DNA from: Pseudomonas viridiflava
Lineage (GTDB): Bacteria > Pseudomonadota > Gammaproteobacteria > Pseudomonadales > Pseudomonadaceae
DNA: 64,000 nucleotides
Reading direction: 5' to 3'
Assembly (NCBI RefSeq): GCF_001642795.1
Contig: NZ_LKEH01000043.1
Coordinates: 303,246-367,245 of the forward strand
A program made the position numbers and the translations under genes. Under the pieces are notes generated by a model. It ran no database searches. It was not told the origin of the DNA and was given only the letters and a program-made list of their open reading frames with translations. This document shows positions 30,089 to 38,140 of the stretch, one piece after another; position 1 is the stretch's first letter; each line of letters begins with the position of its first letter.

Positions 30089-31360
30089 TCACTGCTCGCG
30101 ATAAGGCACCACCTCATCCGGCCCCAGATAGATCGGGACACGCCACCCCACATCACGCAGTGACCGCTGGACCTGATCTTCAACCCCCAGCAGCGACGCA
30201 AAGATCGCCATGCGCACGGCAATGCCGTTGTCGGTCTGTTTGAAGATGGCCAGCCGTGAGTCGAGATTCAGGTCGGTGCTCAGATCATTGGCATCGGGGC
30301 GGGAGTCCCTCGGCAGCGGGTGCATGATCAGGGTATTGGCACCGCACACCGCGTTGACCAGCGCCTGATTGACCTGAAAGTCAGCGCTGTAACCTTCCAG
30401 CGTTTCCTGTTCGGCGAAACGCTCTTTCTGAATGCGCGTCGCGTAAACCACGTCGGCGCCTTTCAAGCCGTTGGCCAGGTCTTGGGTCTGCTCGACGCGA
30501 TGCCCCTTGTCCGCCAGGTACTGCACCAGATGTTCGGGAAGCGCCAGCGCAGTGGGCGAAACCAGCGTGAAGGTCAGGTTGCGATAGAGCGCCAGCAGCT
30601 TGCTCAACGAGTGCACGGTTCGCCCGTATTTCAGGTCACCGACGAAGGCGATATGTGCGCCATCGACCAGTTTGTCGAGCCGCGAAAATTCGCGCTGGAT
30701 GGTGTAGAGGTCCAGCAGTGCCTGACTCGGATGTTCGCCCGGACCATCGCCCGCGTTGACCACCGGAACGTGAGTGGCTTCGGCGAACTCGGCGACCGCG
30801 CCCAGTTCGGGATGGCGCACGACGATGATGTCGGCGTAGCCGCTGATGACGCGGCTGGTGTCGGCGACAGACTCGCCTTTGGCCATCGATGAAAAGGTGA
30901 ATCCGGTGGTATCGCACACAGACCCGCCCAACCTGGCGAAGGCCGAGGCGAAGCTCAGTCGCGTGCGAGTGCTGGCCTCGAAAAACAGATTCGCCAGCAC
31001 GGCCCCTTCGAGCACGCGAGTGGTTTTCTGGCGGCGGGCCACCGGTTGCATCATGTCGGCGATACGCAAAAGTTCTTCCACCGACTCTCGGGTGTAGGTC
31101 TCGACCGAGAGCAGATGCCGGGCAACTTCCTCGTTGCCCTGCGGCCGTGAGTCTGCATGCTGCGAGGCAACTGCACTGCCCTTCAGAATCTCCAGAACGA
31201 AGCGTTGCGCGATGTCCGGCATCTTGCGCATTTCAGCGGAATCGTCAGGCAGCAGCCAACTGTCCAGCGCACGGCGTGAGACACCAAGACGCTGGGCGAG
31301 CCCGTCGCGGGTGAAATTGAGACGGCGCATGGCGTCGCGGAGGAAGACTTGTTGGGACAT
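30089..31360 (-). CDS. pyrB: Aspartate carbamoyltransferase with N-terminal HTH extension
   Basis: The 423-aa form starts at ATG 31360; a GTG at 31387 would add nine residues, and neither has a strong ribosome site. Residues 1-55 look like a Cro/XRE-type helix-turn-helix (RDGLAQRLGVSRRALDSWLLP). The rest is a catalytic ATCase: carbamoyl-phosphate loop FFEASTRTR, GDGPGEHPSQALLDLYTI, GDLKYGRTVHSL and HPLPR motifs. It condenses carbamoyl phosphate and aspartate in pyrimidine synthesis. The usual ATCase catalytic chain is about 310-335 aa, so the extension is extra. No pyrC-like or regulatory-chain gene is adjacent. This may be a second ATCase paralogue in the genome, so the symbol denotes the family. 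Confidence 0.88.
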   Translation of the reverse strand: MSQQVFLRDAMRRLNFTRDGLAQRLGVSRRALDSWLLPDDSAEMRKMPDIAQRFVLEILKGSAVASQHADSRPQGNEEVARHLLSVETYTRESVEELLRIADMMQPVARRQKTTRVLEGAVLANLFFEASTRTRLSFASAFARLGGSVCDTTGFTFSSMAKGESVADTSRVISGYADIIVVRHPELGAVAEFAEATHVPVVNAGDGPGEHPSQALLDLYTIQREFSRLDKLVDGAHIAFVGDLKYGRTVHSLSKLLALYRNLTFTLVSPTALALPEHLVQYLADKGHRVEQTQDLANGLKGADVVYATRIQKERFAEQETLEGYSADFQVNQALVNAVCGANTLIMHPLPRDSRPDANDLSTDLNLDSRLAIFKQTDNGIAVRMAIFASLLGVEDQVQRSLRDVGWRVPIYLGPDEVVPYREQ

Positions 31361-31459
31361 GAGGAAGACCGAGTCAGGTATACACACTGCGTATGCTCAA
31401 CTTCTTACCAACACAAATCAAGCGTACGTACCTAATTAGTCGGCATCGTTGAGTACGCC

Positions 31460-31571
31460 GGACGCGGAGCGTCCCAAGAGGCATTCCCACGCGGAGCGTG
31501 AGGAACGATCACCTCAAACTGATCGTGCCGATGCTCCGCGTGGGCGCGCAGCCCGGGACGCTCTGCGTCCC
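31460..31571. repeat. Nested palindromic noncoding element
   Basis: Several inverted repeats are nested: GGACGCGGAGCGTCC (31460 on) faces GGGACGCTCTGCGTCCC (31555-31571). CCCACGCGGAGC (31486-31497) faces GCTCCGCGTGGG (31533-31544). ACGATCA faces TGATCGT (31505-31526). The whole could fold as one long stem. Fragments of similar sequence (GACGCTCCGCGTCAC) recur near 63884. It is probably a dispersed pseudomonad repeat, possibly also acting as a transcription barrier. Confidence 0.7.
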
Positions 31572-31616
31572 AGGTGGAACTGGCGACGCAGATGGATCGG
31601 TGATCAGCGCAAGACC

Positions 31617-32453
31617 TCAGACAGGAGAGATCGGCAACTCACGCTTGTGGGCGGTCTTGCGGTAAGCCGCTTCGATGATCGCCGCAGCCGACGCCGACAC
31701 GTCCTTGCCCAGCAGGTAGTTGTCGATGTCGTCGTAGGTGCAGCCGTAGGCCACTTCGTCCAGCTTGCCCGGGGCCAGATCTTCAAGGTCGGCTGTCGGG
31801 GCTTTGCTCACAAGGTGGGCCGGAGCACCCAGAGCGCCTGCGATCAGACGGACCTGTCCCTTGGTGAGGCCACTCAGGGGTGCCAGGTCGCAGGCGCCGT
31901 CGCCGAACTTGGTGAAGAACCCCATCACGGCTTCAGCGGCGTGGTCGGTGCCGACCACCAGACCGCCGACGAAGTTGGCAATCGCATACTGCGCCAGCAT
32001 CCGGGTGCGGGCCTTGACGTTGCCCTTGGCGAAGTCGGTGAGCTCCGGGCTCGGCTCCAGACCTTCTATGGAGATTTCGCCCATCACGCTGTCGACCGCA
32101 CCAGCGATGTTCACGCTGGTGATCAGGTCTGGCTGGATAAAGCTCAATGCCGCCTGAGCATCGTGTTCATCGGCCTGAGTCTTGTAAGGCAGCCGCACGG
32201 CGACGAACTTTACTGCGTGCCCAGCTGCTTTCAGTTCGTTGACGGCGAGCTGGCAAAGGCGTCCGGTGGTCGAGGAATCCACCCCGCCACTGATGCCCAG
32301 CACCAGTGCTTTCGCACCGGACTCGAGCAGCACGCCTTTGATAAAGCCGATGCGTCGGGCGATTTCGGCGTTCACGCTGTCAACGTCGTTGATGCCTCGG
32401 TCAATGCGAAGGGCTGACTGGATCTCGGTTTGCAGACGGCTTTGCGTATTCAT
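31617..32453 (-). CDS. nadE: NH3-dependent NAD+ synthetase
   Basis: 278 aa, close to the E. coli enzyme in length. It converts nicotinate adenine dinucleotide to NAD+ using ATP and ammonia. The PP-loop SGGVDSS (GISGGVDSSTTG) binds ATP pyrophosphate. There is no N-terminal nitrilase domain, so it is the ammonia-dependent form. The start ATG at 32451-32453 is four bases from the stop of pncB, so the two are translated as an operon. A longer in-frame extension (to 32534) lies inside pncB and is rejected. Confidence 0.95.
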   Translation of the reverse strand: MNTQSRLQTEIQSALRIDRGINDVDSVNAEIARRIGFIKGVLLESGAKALVLGISGGVDSSTTGRLCQLAVNELKAAGHAVKFVAVRLPYKTQADEHDAQAALSFIQPDLITSVNIAGAVDSVMGEISIEGLEPSPELTDFAKGNVKARTRMLAQYAIANFVGGLVVGTDHAAEAVMGFFTKFGDGACDLAPLSGLTKGQVRLIAGALGAPAHLVSKAPTADLEDLAPGKLDEVAYGCTYDDIDNYLLGKDVSASAAAIIEAAYRKTAHKRELPISPV

Positions 32454-32457
32454 GATT

Positions 32458-33663
32458 TCACTCCTTGACCTGAAAAACCTGCTTGAGGTACGACAGAAAC
32501 TCCGGCGATTCGCACTGGCTCTTGCCCGGCGCATCGGAAATCTTCGCCACCGGTTGACCCTGACAGTTGACCATTTTCATCACGATGCTCAGCGGCTTCA
32601 CGCCTTCGACGCCGTTGGTGAGGTCGGTGCCGATGCCGAACGAAACGTTGATGCGTCCCCGGAAGTGACGCAGGATCCGCAGCGCCTTGTCGCCCAGATT
32701 CAGGCCGTCGCTGAAGATCAGCGTCTTGGTCTGCGGGTCGATGCGCAGTGATTCGTAGTGCGCGATCATGCGGTCGCCCCACACCAGCGGATCACCCGAG
32801 TCGTGACGGCAGCCATCGAATAGCTTGGCGTAGTACGAATCGAAATCGCGCAGGAAGGCGTCCTGATTGATGCAGTCGGCCAGCGTCAACCCCGGATCAC
32901 CACGGTACTCCTTGATCCAGCCATCCAGCGCGGCTTTCTGGCTGTCGACCAGACGCGGCCCCAGTTGCTGGTGCGCCTGAAACCATTCGTGAGCCTGCGT
33001 GCCCACGGCGCGGATATTGAATTCGCGGGCCAGTTGAATGTTGCTGGTGCCGACGAACTCACCGGGAAAGTCGCGCATCATGGTGCGCACGACTTCTTCC
33101 TGCGCCAGGTAGGAAATCCTGCGACGCGTACCGAAGTCAGCGACCTTGAACGCCGCCAGTTCTTCTGTCGTGGCGTTGGCTTTCAACCAGTCGAATTTCT
33201 TGTAAAGACTTTCACGCACCTGCTCCAGAGACAGATCCGGGTAGACGTGGCGGTTACGGATCTCGCTGACGATGGCAAGAATCTTGACCTCGAACGGCGA
33301 GACGCCAACCCACGGACCGCGTGCACGGATTTCCAGCTGGCCGTCTTTCTCTCCGACTTTCACGAAGCGCGGCTTGAGCCGGAAGTCTTCCAGGTAGTCG
33401 ATATAGTCGGTGCTGATGTAAGGAATGCCACGCAGATGACGCAGCATGTCCTGACTGCTTTCCAGCTCCTGAAGCTGATCGACTGCTTCGCGGATTTCGT
33501 TGATGTACGGCGTCAGATCGTCCTGAGAGCGAACCCGCAGCGCCCATTCGGTATCGGCGCTGGGATAGGCGTGATAGATCGCCTGCCCCATCGACAGCTT
33601 GTACATGTCGTCGTCAGTCGGCGAACGAACAATCGGTTTGCTGAAGTCGTAAACACTTTCCAT
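32458..33663 (-). CDS. pncB: Nicotinate phosphoribosyltransferase
   Basis: 401 aa, the length of the enterobacterial enzyme. It makes nicotinate mononucleotide from nicotinate and PRPP with ATP hydrolysis. GTQAHEWFQAHQQ contains the histidine that is phosphorylated in Salmonella PncB. The C-terminal part carries the phosphoribosyl-binding motifs (FSDGLNLG, FGIGTDLTN). It is the middle gene of a nicotinamidase-pncB-nadE operon, downstream of the NrtR-like operator at 34341. Confidence 0.95.
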   Translation of the reverse strand: MESVYDFSKPIVRSPTDDDMYKLSMGQAIYHAYPSADTEWALRVRSQDDLTPYINEIREAVDQLQELESSQDMLRHLRGIPYISTDYIDYLEDFRLKPRFVKVGEKDGQLEIRARGPWVGVSPFEVKILAIVSEIRNRHVYPDLSLEQVRESLYKKFDWLKANATTEELAAFKVADFGTRRRISYLAQEEVVRTMMRDFPGEFVGTSNIQLAREFNIRAVGTQAHEWFQAHQQLGPRLVDSQKAALDGWIKEYRGDPGLTLADCINQDAFLRDFDSYYAKLFDGCRHDSGDPLVWGDRMIAHYESLRIDPQTKTLIFSDGLNLGDKALRILRHFRGRINVSFGIGTDLTNGVEGVKPLSIVMKMVNCQGQPVAKISDAPGKSQCESPEFLSYLKQVFQVKE

Positions 33664-33679
33664 GTCTGTCTCCCAGGCC

Positions 33680-34321
33680 TCAGGCCAGTTCGGTCAATTC
33701 TTGCGGATTATTGGCAATCAGAATGCCGGCTTGCGCCATCTCGGCCAGCGCCGCCAGCGAACCCTCTTCGCTGATGCCCCGGCAGGCAGGCACATAAAGC
33801 ACCACGACAAATCCGGCTCTGGCCAACTGCAGGGCGGTGGTCTTGACGCAGAAGTCCAGCGCTAGGCCGCCGACGATCACGCGCTCGATGCCGTTGGCTT
33901 TCAGGTACTCGATAACGCCTGTAGACAGTTTTTCATCCAGATCATGCCAAACCGCTCCGTAAGGATGCAGATCCGGCTCTACGCCCTTCCAGACGAAGTA
34001 ATCGTATTCGAGCGGTTGAGGCAACACATCCAGCAACTTGAAGCCTTCGGTGCCCGGTATGCAGTGGCTCACCCAGGTCAGGTCGGCGTGCTTCAGTCCG
34101 GTTGGCTGGAGCATGCCTTCATGGGTTTCAACGATCCAGGGCGCATTCACCGCGTGGGCATCCTTGCTGCCCAGACGCAGGCGGGCAAGGGTCGCCATGA
34201 AGTTGAGCGCCTCACCAATCTGATCACCCCCGCTGACGGGCAGCTCGTCAGGGCACAACGGCGTGAAGCTTTTTTGGGCATCGACATCGAACGAAGCAGT
34301 CTTGATCTTGTTGGCATTCAT
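33680..34321 (-). CDS. pncA: Nicotinamidase (isochorismatase fold)
   Basis: 213 aa. It hydrolyses nicotinamide to nicotinate for PncB. Catalytic residues of the family are visible: Asp in SFDVDAQKSF (near residue 13), Lys in VWKGVEPDLHPY and Cys in GGLALDFCVKTTA. It is the first gene of the minus-strand NAD salvage operon, 16 bp before pncB. A palindromic operator lies 20 bases upstream of its start, in the promoter region, consistent with NrtR repression. Confidence 0.92.
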   Translation of the reverse strand: MNANKIKTASFDVDAQKSFTPLCPDELPVSGGDQIGEALNFMATLARLRLGSKDAHAVNAPWIVETHEGMLQPTGLKHADLTWVSHCIPGTEGFKLLDVLPQPLEYDYFVWKGVEPDLHPYGAVWHDLDEKLSTGVIEYLKANGIERVIVGGLALDFCVKTTALQLARAGFVVVLYVPACRGISEEGSLAALAEMAQAGILIANNPQELTELA

Positions 34322-34340
34322 GATGTGTTCCTCGTTTGCA

Positions 34341-34375
34341 TGACCACAAAGTACACCTGATGTACTTTATGGTCA
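34341..34375. promoter_or_regulatory. NrtR-like operator 1 (pncA-pncB-nadE side)
   Basis: AAAGTACA-CCTGA-TGTACTTT (34348-34368) is a perfect inverted repeat with a 5-bp spacer. The symmetry extends to 15-bp arms (34341-34375) with a single mismatch. It sits just upstream of the nicotinamidase gene. A second copy lies near 34480, and a gene for an NrtR-type regulator is close by. Confidence 0.8.
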
Positions 34376-34466
34376 ACACTAATTTAAACCTGTTTTCAAA
34401 TTAGCCTCACAAATCTTCTCATGAAGGATGATCGTGTCCACGCCATGCAAAAAGTCGATTGATCAT

Positions 34467-34487
34467 TTAGTACACCTAGTGTACTTT
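34467..34487. promoter_or_regulatory. NrtR-like operator 2 (adenylyltransferase-nrtR side)
   Basis: AGTACA-CCTAG-TGTACT (34469-34485) repeats the core of operator 1 with the same spacing and nearly the same spacer. It lies about 20 bases before the start of the adenylyltransferase gene, so the regulator probably also controls its own operon. Confidence 0.8.
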
Positions 34488-34507
34488 TTGATTAAAAGGA
34501 GAACGCC

Positions 34508-35053
34508 ATGTTCGAGATCGCAGTCTATGGTGGAGCATTCAATCCACCCCACGCCGGCCATGCCAATGTCATGATTCACGCCTCCCGACAGGCAAGGCTC
34601 ACGATGGTGGTGCCGTCTTATAAGCACCCTTATGGCAAGGTCATGGTGGATTACGACCTTCGTCTTCAGTGGCTGCGCCTGATCACAGACAACGTCCGCA
34701 ATCAATGCGGCGGTGAGCTGTCGGTCAGCGATATCGAACGCGAACTCTTCAGCCAGAGCCCGGGACCTGTCTACAGTTTCAACCTGCTGACCTGGCTTGC
34801 GAACACTACCGGCTGCGCGCCGAAAAGCATCGCACTGGTGGTCGGTCAGGACGTGGCTGACGCCCTGCCCGGCTTTTACCTGGGACCCGAGCTGCTTGAA
34901 ACCTTCTCGGTGATCATCGCCCCCGAACAGATTGGCGTACGCAGCACTGCCTTACGCAAGCAACTGCTGGAAGGTTCCCCGCTTCCGACTCACTGGATTG
35001 CGCCGGGCCTTGATCCGGTAAACTACGATATTTACGCATCAGGTGCCGTTTGA
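34508..35053 (+). CDS. Nicotinate/nicotinamide-nucleotide adenylyltransferase family protein
   Basis: 181 aa nucleotidyltransferase of the NadD/NadM type. The N-terminal GGAFNPPHAGH holds the (H/T)xGH nucleotide-binding motif, and VRSTALR near the C-terminus corresponds to the ISSTxxR motif. It would adenylate NMN or nicotinate mononucleotide, the step between PncB and NadE. AAAAGGAG precedes the ATG. The gene is divergent from pncA-pncB-nadE and one base from the regulator gene. A housekeeping nadD is presumably elsewhere. Preference for NMN or NaMN cannot be told by eye. Confidence 0.85.
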   Translation: MFEIAVYGGAFNPPHAGHANVMIHASRQARLTMVVPSYKHPYGKVMVDYDLRLQWLRLITDNVRNQCGGELSVSDIERELFSQSPGPVYSFNLLTWLANTTGCAPKSIALVVGQDVADALPGFYLGPELLETFSVIIAPEQIGVRSTALRKQLLEGSPLPTHWIAPGLDPVNYDIYASGAV

Positions 35054-35054
35054 C

Positions 35055-35768
35055 ATGAGCCAGACCGAACACGACACCCCGCCGAAAATGGACTATCTGC
35101 ACACCATCGACCTCGTCGTCCTGCGCTACTGCCGCAAGACCCTGGCGCTCGAAGTTTTGCTGCACAAACGCCCCAGCGAACCTTTCGCGGAAAGCTGGGC
35201 GCTGCCAGGCCTGGTACTCAATGGCGAAGTGCGCGATGTGTCTATGGACGCCGGGGTCAAGCGCCTGATCGAGTCGGAAAAGATCGGCGTCAGGCTTGGC
35301 TATATCGAGCAGGTCGGCACCGTGGGCAATGCATTTCGTGATCCCAGATGCTGGTCGTCTTCGACCTTCTACCTCGCCATTCTGGATCAGGATGCCAACC
35401 TGAACGAGCGACAGAAATTCGTGCCGCTTCAGGCGCTGTTGAGCCGCGAAAGCCTGCTGCCCTTCGACCACAACGACCTCATTGATCAGACCGCTGAACG
35501 TTTGTATTCGAAGTCGCTCTACTCCAGCCTGCCCCTGCTGTTTCTGGGGAGTGAATTCAGCGCGCCTGAAGCGACAGCCATTTACTCTGTGGCGCTGGGT
35601 CGACCGGTCCTCAAGTCGAGCATGCGCCAGCGGCTGATCAAGCTGACGGAAGAAGGCTACATAAAGGAAACCGGACGCAAGAAGTCCGGCGAAGGCATCA
35701 AGGCCCAGGCTACAGTCGAGAACCTCAAGCCTGGCAGGATTTTCTACTTCGATCGTTCGTTTGCCTGA
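35055..35768 (+). CDS. nrtR: NrtR-type Nudix-related transcriptional repressor of NAD genes
   Basis: 237 aa. The N-terminal Nudix-like domain (about 15-150) has a degenerate Nudix box: in the region after ALPGLVLNGE the conserved REUxEExG is replaced by KRLIESEKIG, so hydrolase activity is unlikely. The C-terminal part (about 160-237, SSMRQRLIKLTEEGYIKE) fits a winged helix. This is the NrtR architecture, a repressor that senses ADP-ribose. The ATG follows the previous stop by one base. The two palindromes at 34341 and 34467 are the expected binding sites. Confidence 0.87.
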   Translation: MSQTEHDTPPKMDYLHTIDLVVLRYCRKTLALEVLLHKRPSEPFAESWALPGLVLNGEVRDVSMDAGVKRLIESEKIGVRLGYIEQVGTVGNAFRDPRCWSSSTFYLAILDQDANLNERQKFVPLQALLSRESLLPFDHNDLIDQTAERLYSKSLYSSLPLLFLGSEFSAPEATAIYSVALGRPVLKSSMRQRLIKLTEEGYIKETGRKKSGEGIKAQATVENLKPGRIFYFDRSFA

Positions 35769-35800
35769 AAAGACATGATGAGCCAGCCAAGGACATGCAC

Positions 35801-36340
35801 ATGAGCGCACCCACGAAAGAACCCGTTGTCACCACCCTGTTGAGCACCCGGTTCTTCGACGTTATCGACGTCAATGACGGAACCCGGCCCGAAGGCCAGG
35901 GCTACAAGATCATCAAAGAGCCCAATCCCATCAACGGCGTAGTGGTTGTGCCCGTTCTGCCGGACGGCCGTGTGGTGCTCGCGTCGCTGATGCGTCGCGC
36001 CATCGGCCAGATGTCCATCGAGTTCCCGCGCGGCAAGATCGACGATGGAGAAACCGCTGTGGAAGCTGCCGTACGCGAGCTGCTTGAGGAAACCGGCATG
36101 GAGGCCCTGAAAACCACCGAGGTCGGCAAGCTGCACAGCAACACTTCACTGCTGGCCAGCGCCGTTTCCGTGTGCATCGTCGAGGTGTCGGGCGACGTCA
36201 GCGGAGAAACCGACGGCGAGGTGGATAACATCATGATCAAGAGCCTTAAAGACGTTCAGCACCTGATCCTCAGAGGCGAAATCACCGATGGCCACACGCT
36301 GTCAGCCTTGACCCTGCTGAGCTGCCACGCCGATACCTGA
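35801..36340 (+). CDS. Nudix hydrolase, probable ADP-ribose pyrophosphatase
   Basis: 179 aa from ATG 35801, which is seven bases after AAGGA; an ATG at 35795 is too close to that site. The full Nudix box GKIDDGETAVEAAVRELLEETGM is present with all catalytic glutamates. The upstream E-F-PRGK context fits ADP-ribose pyrophosphatases. It would clear ADP-ribose produced by NAD turnover, which is also the effector of NrtR, and it lies 32 bases after nrtR in the same direction. Confidence 0.85.
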   Translation: MSAPTKEPVVTTLLSTRFFDVIDVNDGTRPEGQGYKIIKEPNPINGVVVVPVLPDGRVVLASLMRRAIGQMSIEFPRGKIDDGETAVEAAVRELLEETGMEALKTTEVGKLHSNTSLLASAVSVCIVEVSGDVSGETDGEVDNIMIKSLKDVQHLILRGEITDGHTLSALTLLSCHADT

Positions 36341-36377
36341 TGATCACCCTTTCGCTGCATTTCCGGATCCTGCCCGA

Positions 36378-37916
36378 ATGAAAGCACCTCAACGTCTGCG
36401 CCTTGTCCTCGGCGATCAGTTGTCTTTCGACCTGGCGTCGCTGCAGGATCTGAACGCAGAATGCGACACGGTTCTGCTGGTCGAAGTGATGGAAGAAGCC
36501 ACCCATGTGCCGCATCACCCGCAAAAGATCATCCTGATCTTCAGCGCCATGCGCCACTTCGCAGAAGCGCTGCACGAACGCGGCTTTCAGGTGGAGTACG
36601 TCGCCCTTGATGATCCGGACAACACAGGCTCGGTGCCCGGCGAGCTGCGCCGCTGGCAGTCGCTGTTGCAGGCTGACGAAGTGCACATCACCGAATGCGG
36701 CGACTGGCGTCTGGAGCAGTCGATCAGGGACACGGACCTGCCGATCCAGTGGCATGTCGATGGCCGCTTCCTGTGTTCGCGCACCGAATTCTCGAACTGG
36801 GCGCAGGGCAAGAAGCAGCTGCGCATGGAATTCTTCTACCGCGAAATGCGCCGCAAGAGCGGGCTGCTGCTCAATGGCGACGGTACGCCAGTGGGCGGCG
36901 CCTGGAACTTCGATGCCGAAAACCGCAAGGCGCTGCCCAAAGGCGTCACCGCGCCCTACCCCGCACGCTTCGCGCCAGACGCCATCACCCGGCAGGTCAT
37001 GACGCTGGTGAAAGAGCGCTTCGCCAGCCACTACGGCGCTGTGGACACGTTCGATTACCCGGTCACCCACGCCGATGCCCAGGCGCTCTGGGCGTACTTT
37101 CTGGATTTCGGTCTGGCCGCCTTCGGTGACTATCAAGATGCAATGGCCAGCAACGAGCCGTTCCTGTTCCACGCCCGCATCAGCGCCGCACTGAACATCG
37201 GTCTACTGGATCTGCGTCAGGTGTGCAGCGATGTGGAAGCCGCTTACTGGTCGGGGCAGATTGCCCTGAATGCCGCCGAGGGCTTCATCCGCCAGTTGAT
37301 CGGCTGGCGCGAATACGTGCGCGGCGTGTACTGGCTGAGAATGCCTGAATACGCCACCGGCAACCGGTTCGGCAACACCCGGCCGCTTCCAGAGTTTTAC
37401 TGGACCGGTGACACGAAGATGAACTGCATGCGCCAAGCCATCGGCCAAAGCCTGGAATACGCCTACGCGCACCACATTCAACGCCTTATGGTGACCGGCA
37501 ACTTCGCCCTGCTCGCTGGCATCGCACCGACTGAAATCTGCGAATGGTATCTGGCGATCTACATGGACGCCTTCGACTGGGTCGAGCTGCCCAACACGCT
37601 GGGCATGGTCATGCACGCCGACGGCGGGTATCTGGGCTCCAAGCCTTACTGCGCCAGCGGCCAGTACATCAAGCGCATGTCCAATTACTGCCGCGACTGC
37701 CACTACAAGGTTAGCGAAAGCACCACCGAAGACGCCTGCCCGTTCAACGCGCTGTACTGGCATTTCCTGATGCGCCACGGCGACCTGCTGCGCAGCAATC
37801 AACGCCTCGGCATGGTGTACAAAAACCTCGACCGCATGAACGACGCCAAGCTGGACGCCCTTTGGGATCGAGGCCAGACGCTGCTCGCCAGACTGGATGC
37901 CGGGGAGTCGATTTGA
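36378..37916 (+). CDS. Photolyase-related protein of the (6-4)/FeS-BCP cryptochrome family
   Basis: 512 aa. The N-terminus RLRLVLGDQLSFDLASL is typical of the deoxyribodipyrimidine photolyase-related family. FAD-binding motifs follow (GFIRQLIGWREYVRGVYWLRMPEYATGN region). Cysteines at NYCRDCHYK and EDACPFN fit the 4Fe-4S cluster of bacterial (6-4) photolyases such as Agrobacterium PhrB. It probably repairs (6-4) photoproducts with light. The gene overlaps the following small zinc-ribbon gene by four bases. Confidence 0.88.
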   Translation: MKAPQRLRLVLGDQLSFDLASLQDLNAECDTVLLVEVMEEATHVPHHPQKIILIFSAMRHFAEALHERGFQVEYVALDDPDNTGSVPGELRRWQSLLQADEVHITECGDWRLEQSIRDTDLPIQWHVDGRFLCSRTEFSNWAQGKKQLRMEFFYREMRRKSGLLLNGDGTPVGGAWNFDAENRKALPKGVTAPYPARFAPDAITRQVMTLVKERFASHYGAVDTFDYPVTHADAQALWAYFLDFGLAAFGDYQDAMASNEPFLFHARISAALNIGLLDLRQVCSDVEAAYWSGQIALNAAEGFIRQLIGWREYVRGVYWLRMPEYATGNRFGNTRPLPEFYWTGDTKMNCMRQAIGQSLEYAYAHHIQRLMVTGNFALLAGIAPTEICEWYLAIYMDAFDWVELPNTLGMVMHADGGYLGSKPYCASGQYIKRMSNYCRDCHYKVSESTTEDACPFNALYWHFLMRHGDLLRSNQRLGMVYKNLDRMNDAKLDALWDRGQTLLARLDAGESI

Positions 37917-38062
37917 AAAAGAGCGAGCTTCCAGTCAAGACTTGCGTCGTGTGCGGGCTACCGTTCACCTGGCGGAAAAAATGGGCGCGCTGTTGGGATG
38001 AGGTGCGCTACTGCTCAGAGCGCTGTCGACGGCACAAAGCGAAACCTGCCTCGACCAACTGA
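37913..38062 (+). CDS. DUF2256 small zinc-ribbon-like protein
   Basis: 49 aa, starting at TTG 37913-37915 overlapping the photolyase stop (TTGA). Four cysteines in CVVCGLPF and CSERCRRHK form a CxxC...CxxxC metal-binding pattern, and WRKKWARCWDEVRYC is characteristic of DUF2256. The family commonly sits beside cryptochrome/photolyase genes, so a role with the photolyase is plausible. Function is unknown. Confidence 0.8.
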   Translation: MKKSELPVKTCVVCGLPFTWRKKWARCWDEVRYCSERCRRHKAKPASTN

Positions 38063-38140
38063 CGAAGATCAAATTGAACCGTCTGGTACAAAGTGGTTCA
38101 GAACCTCCATGACTGATCATTCATTCACAGGAGAAACCCC

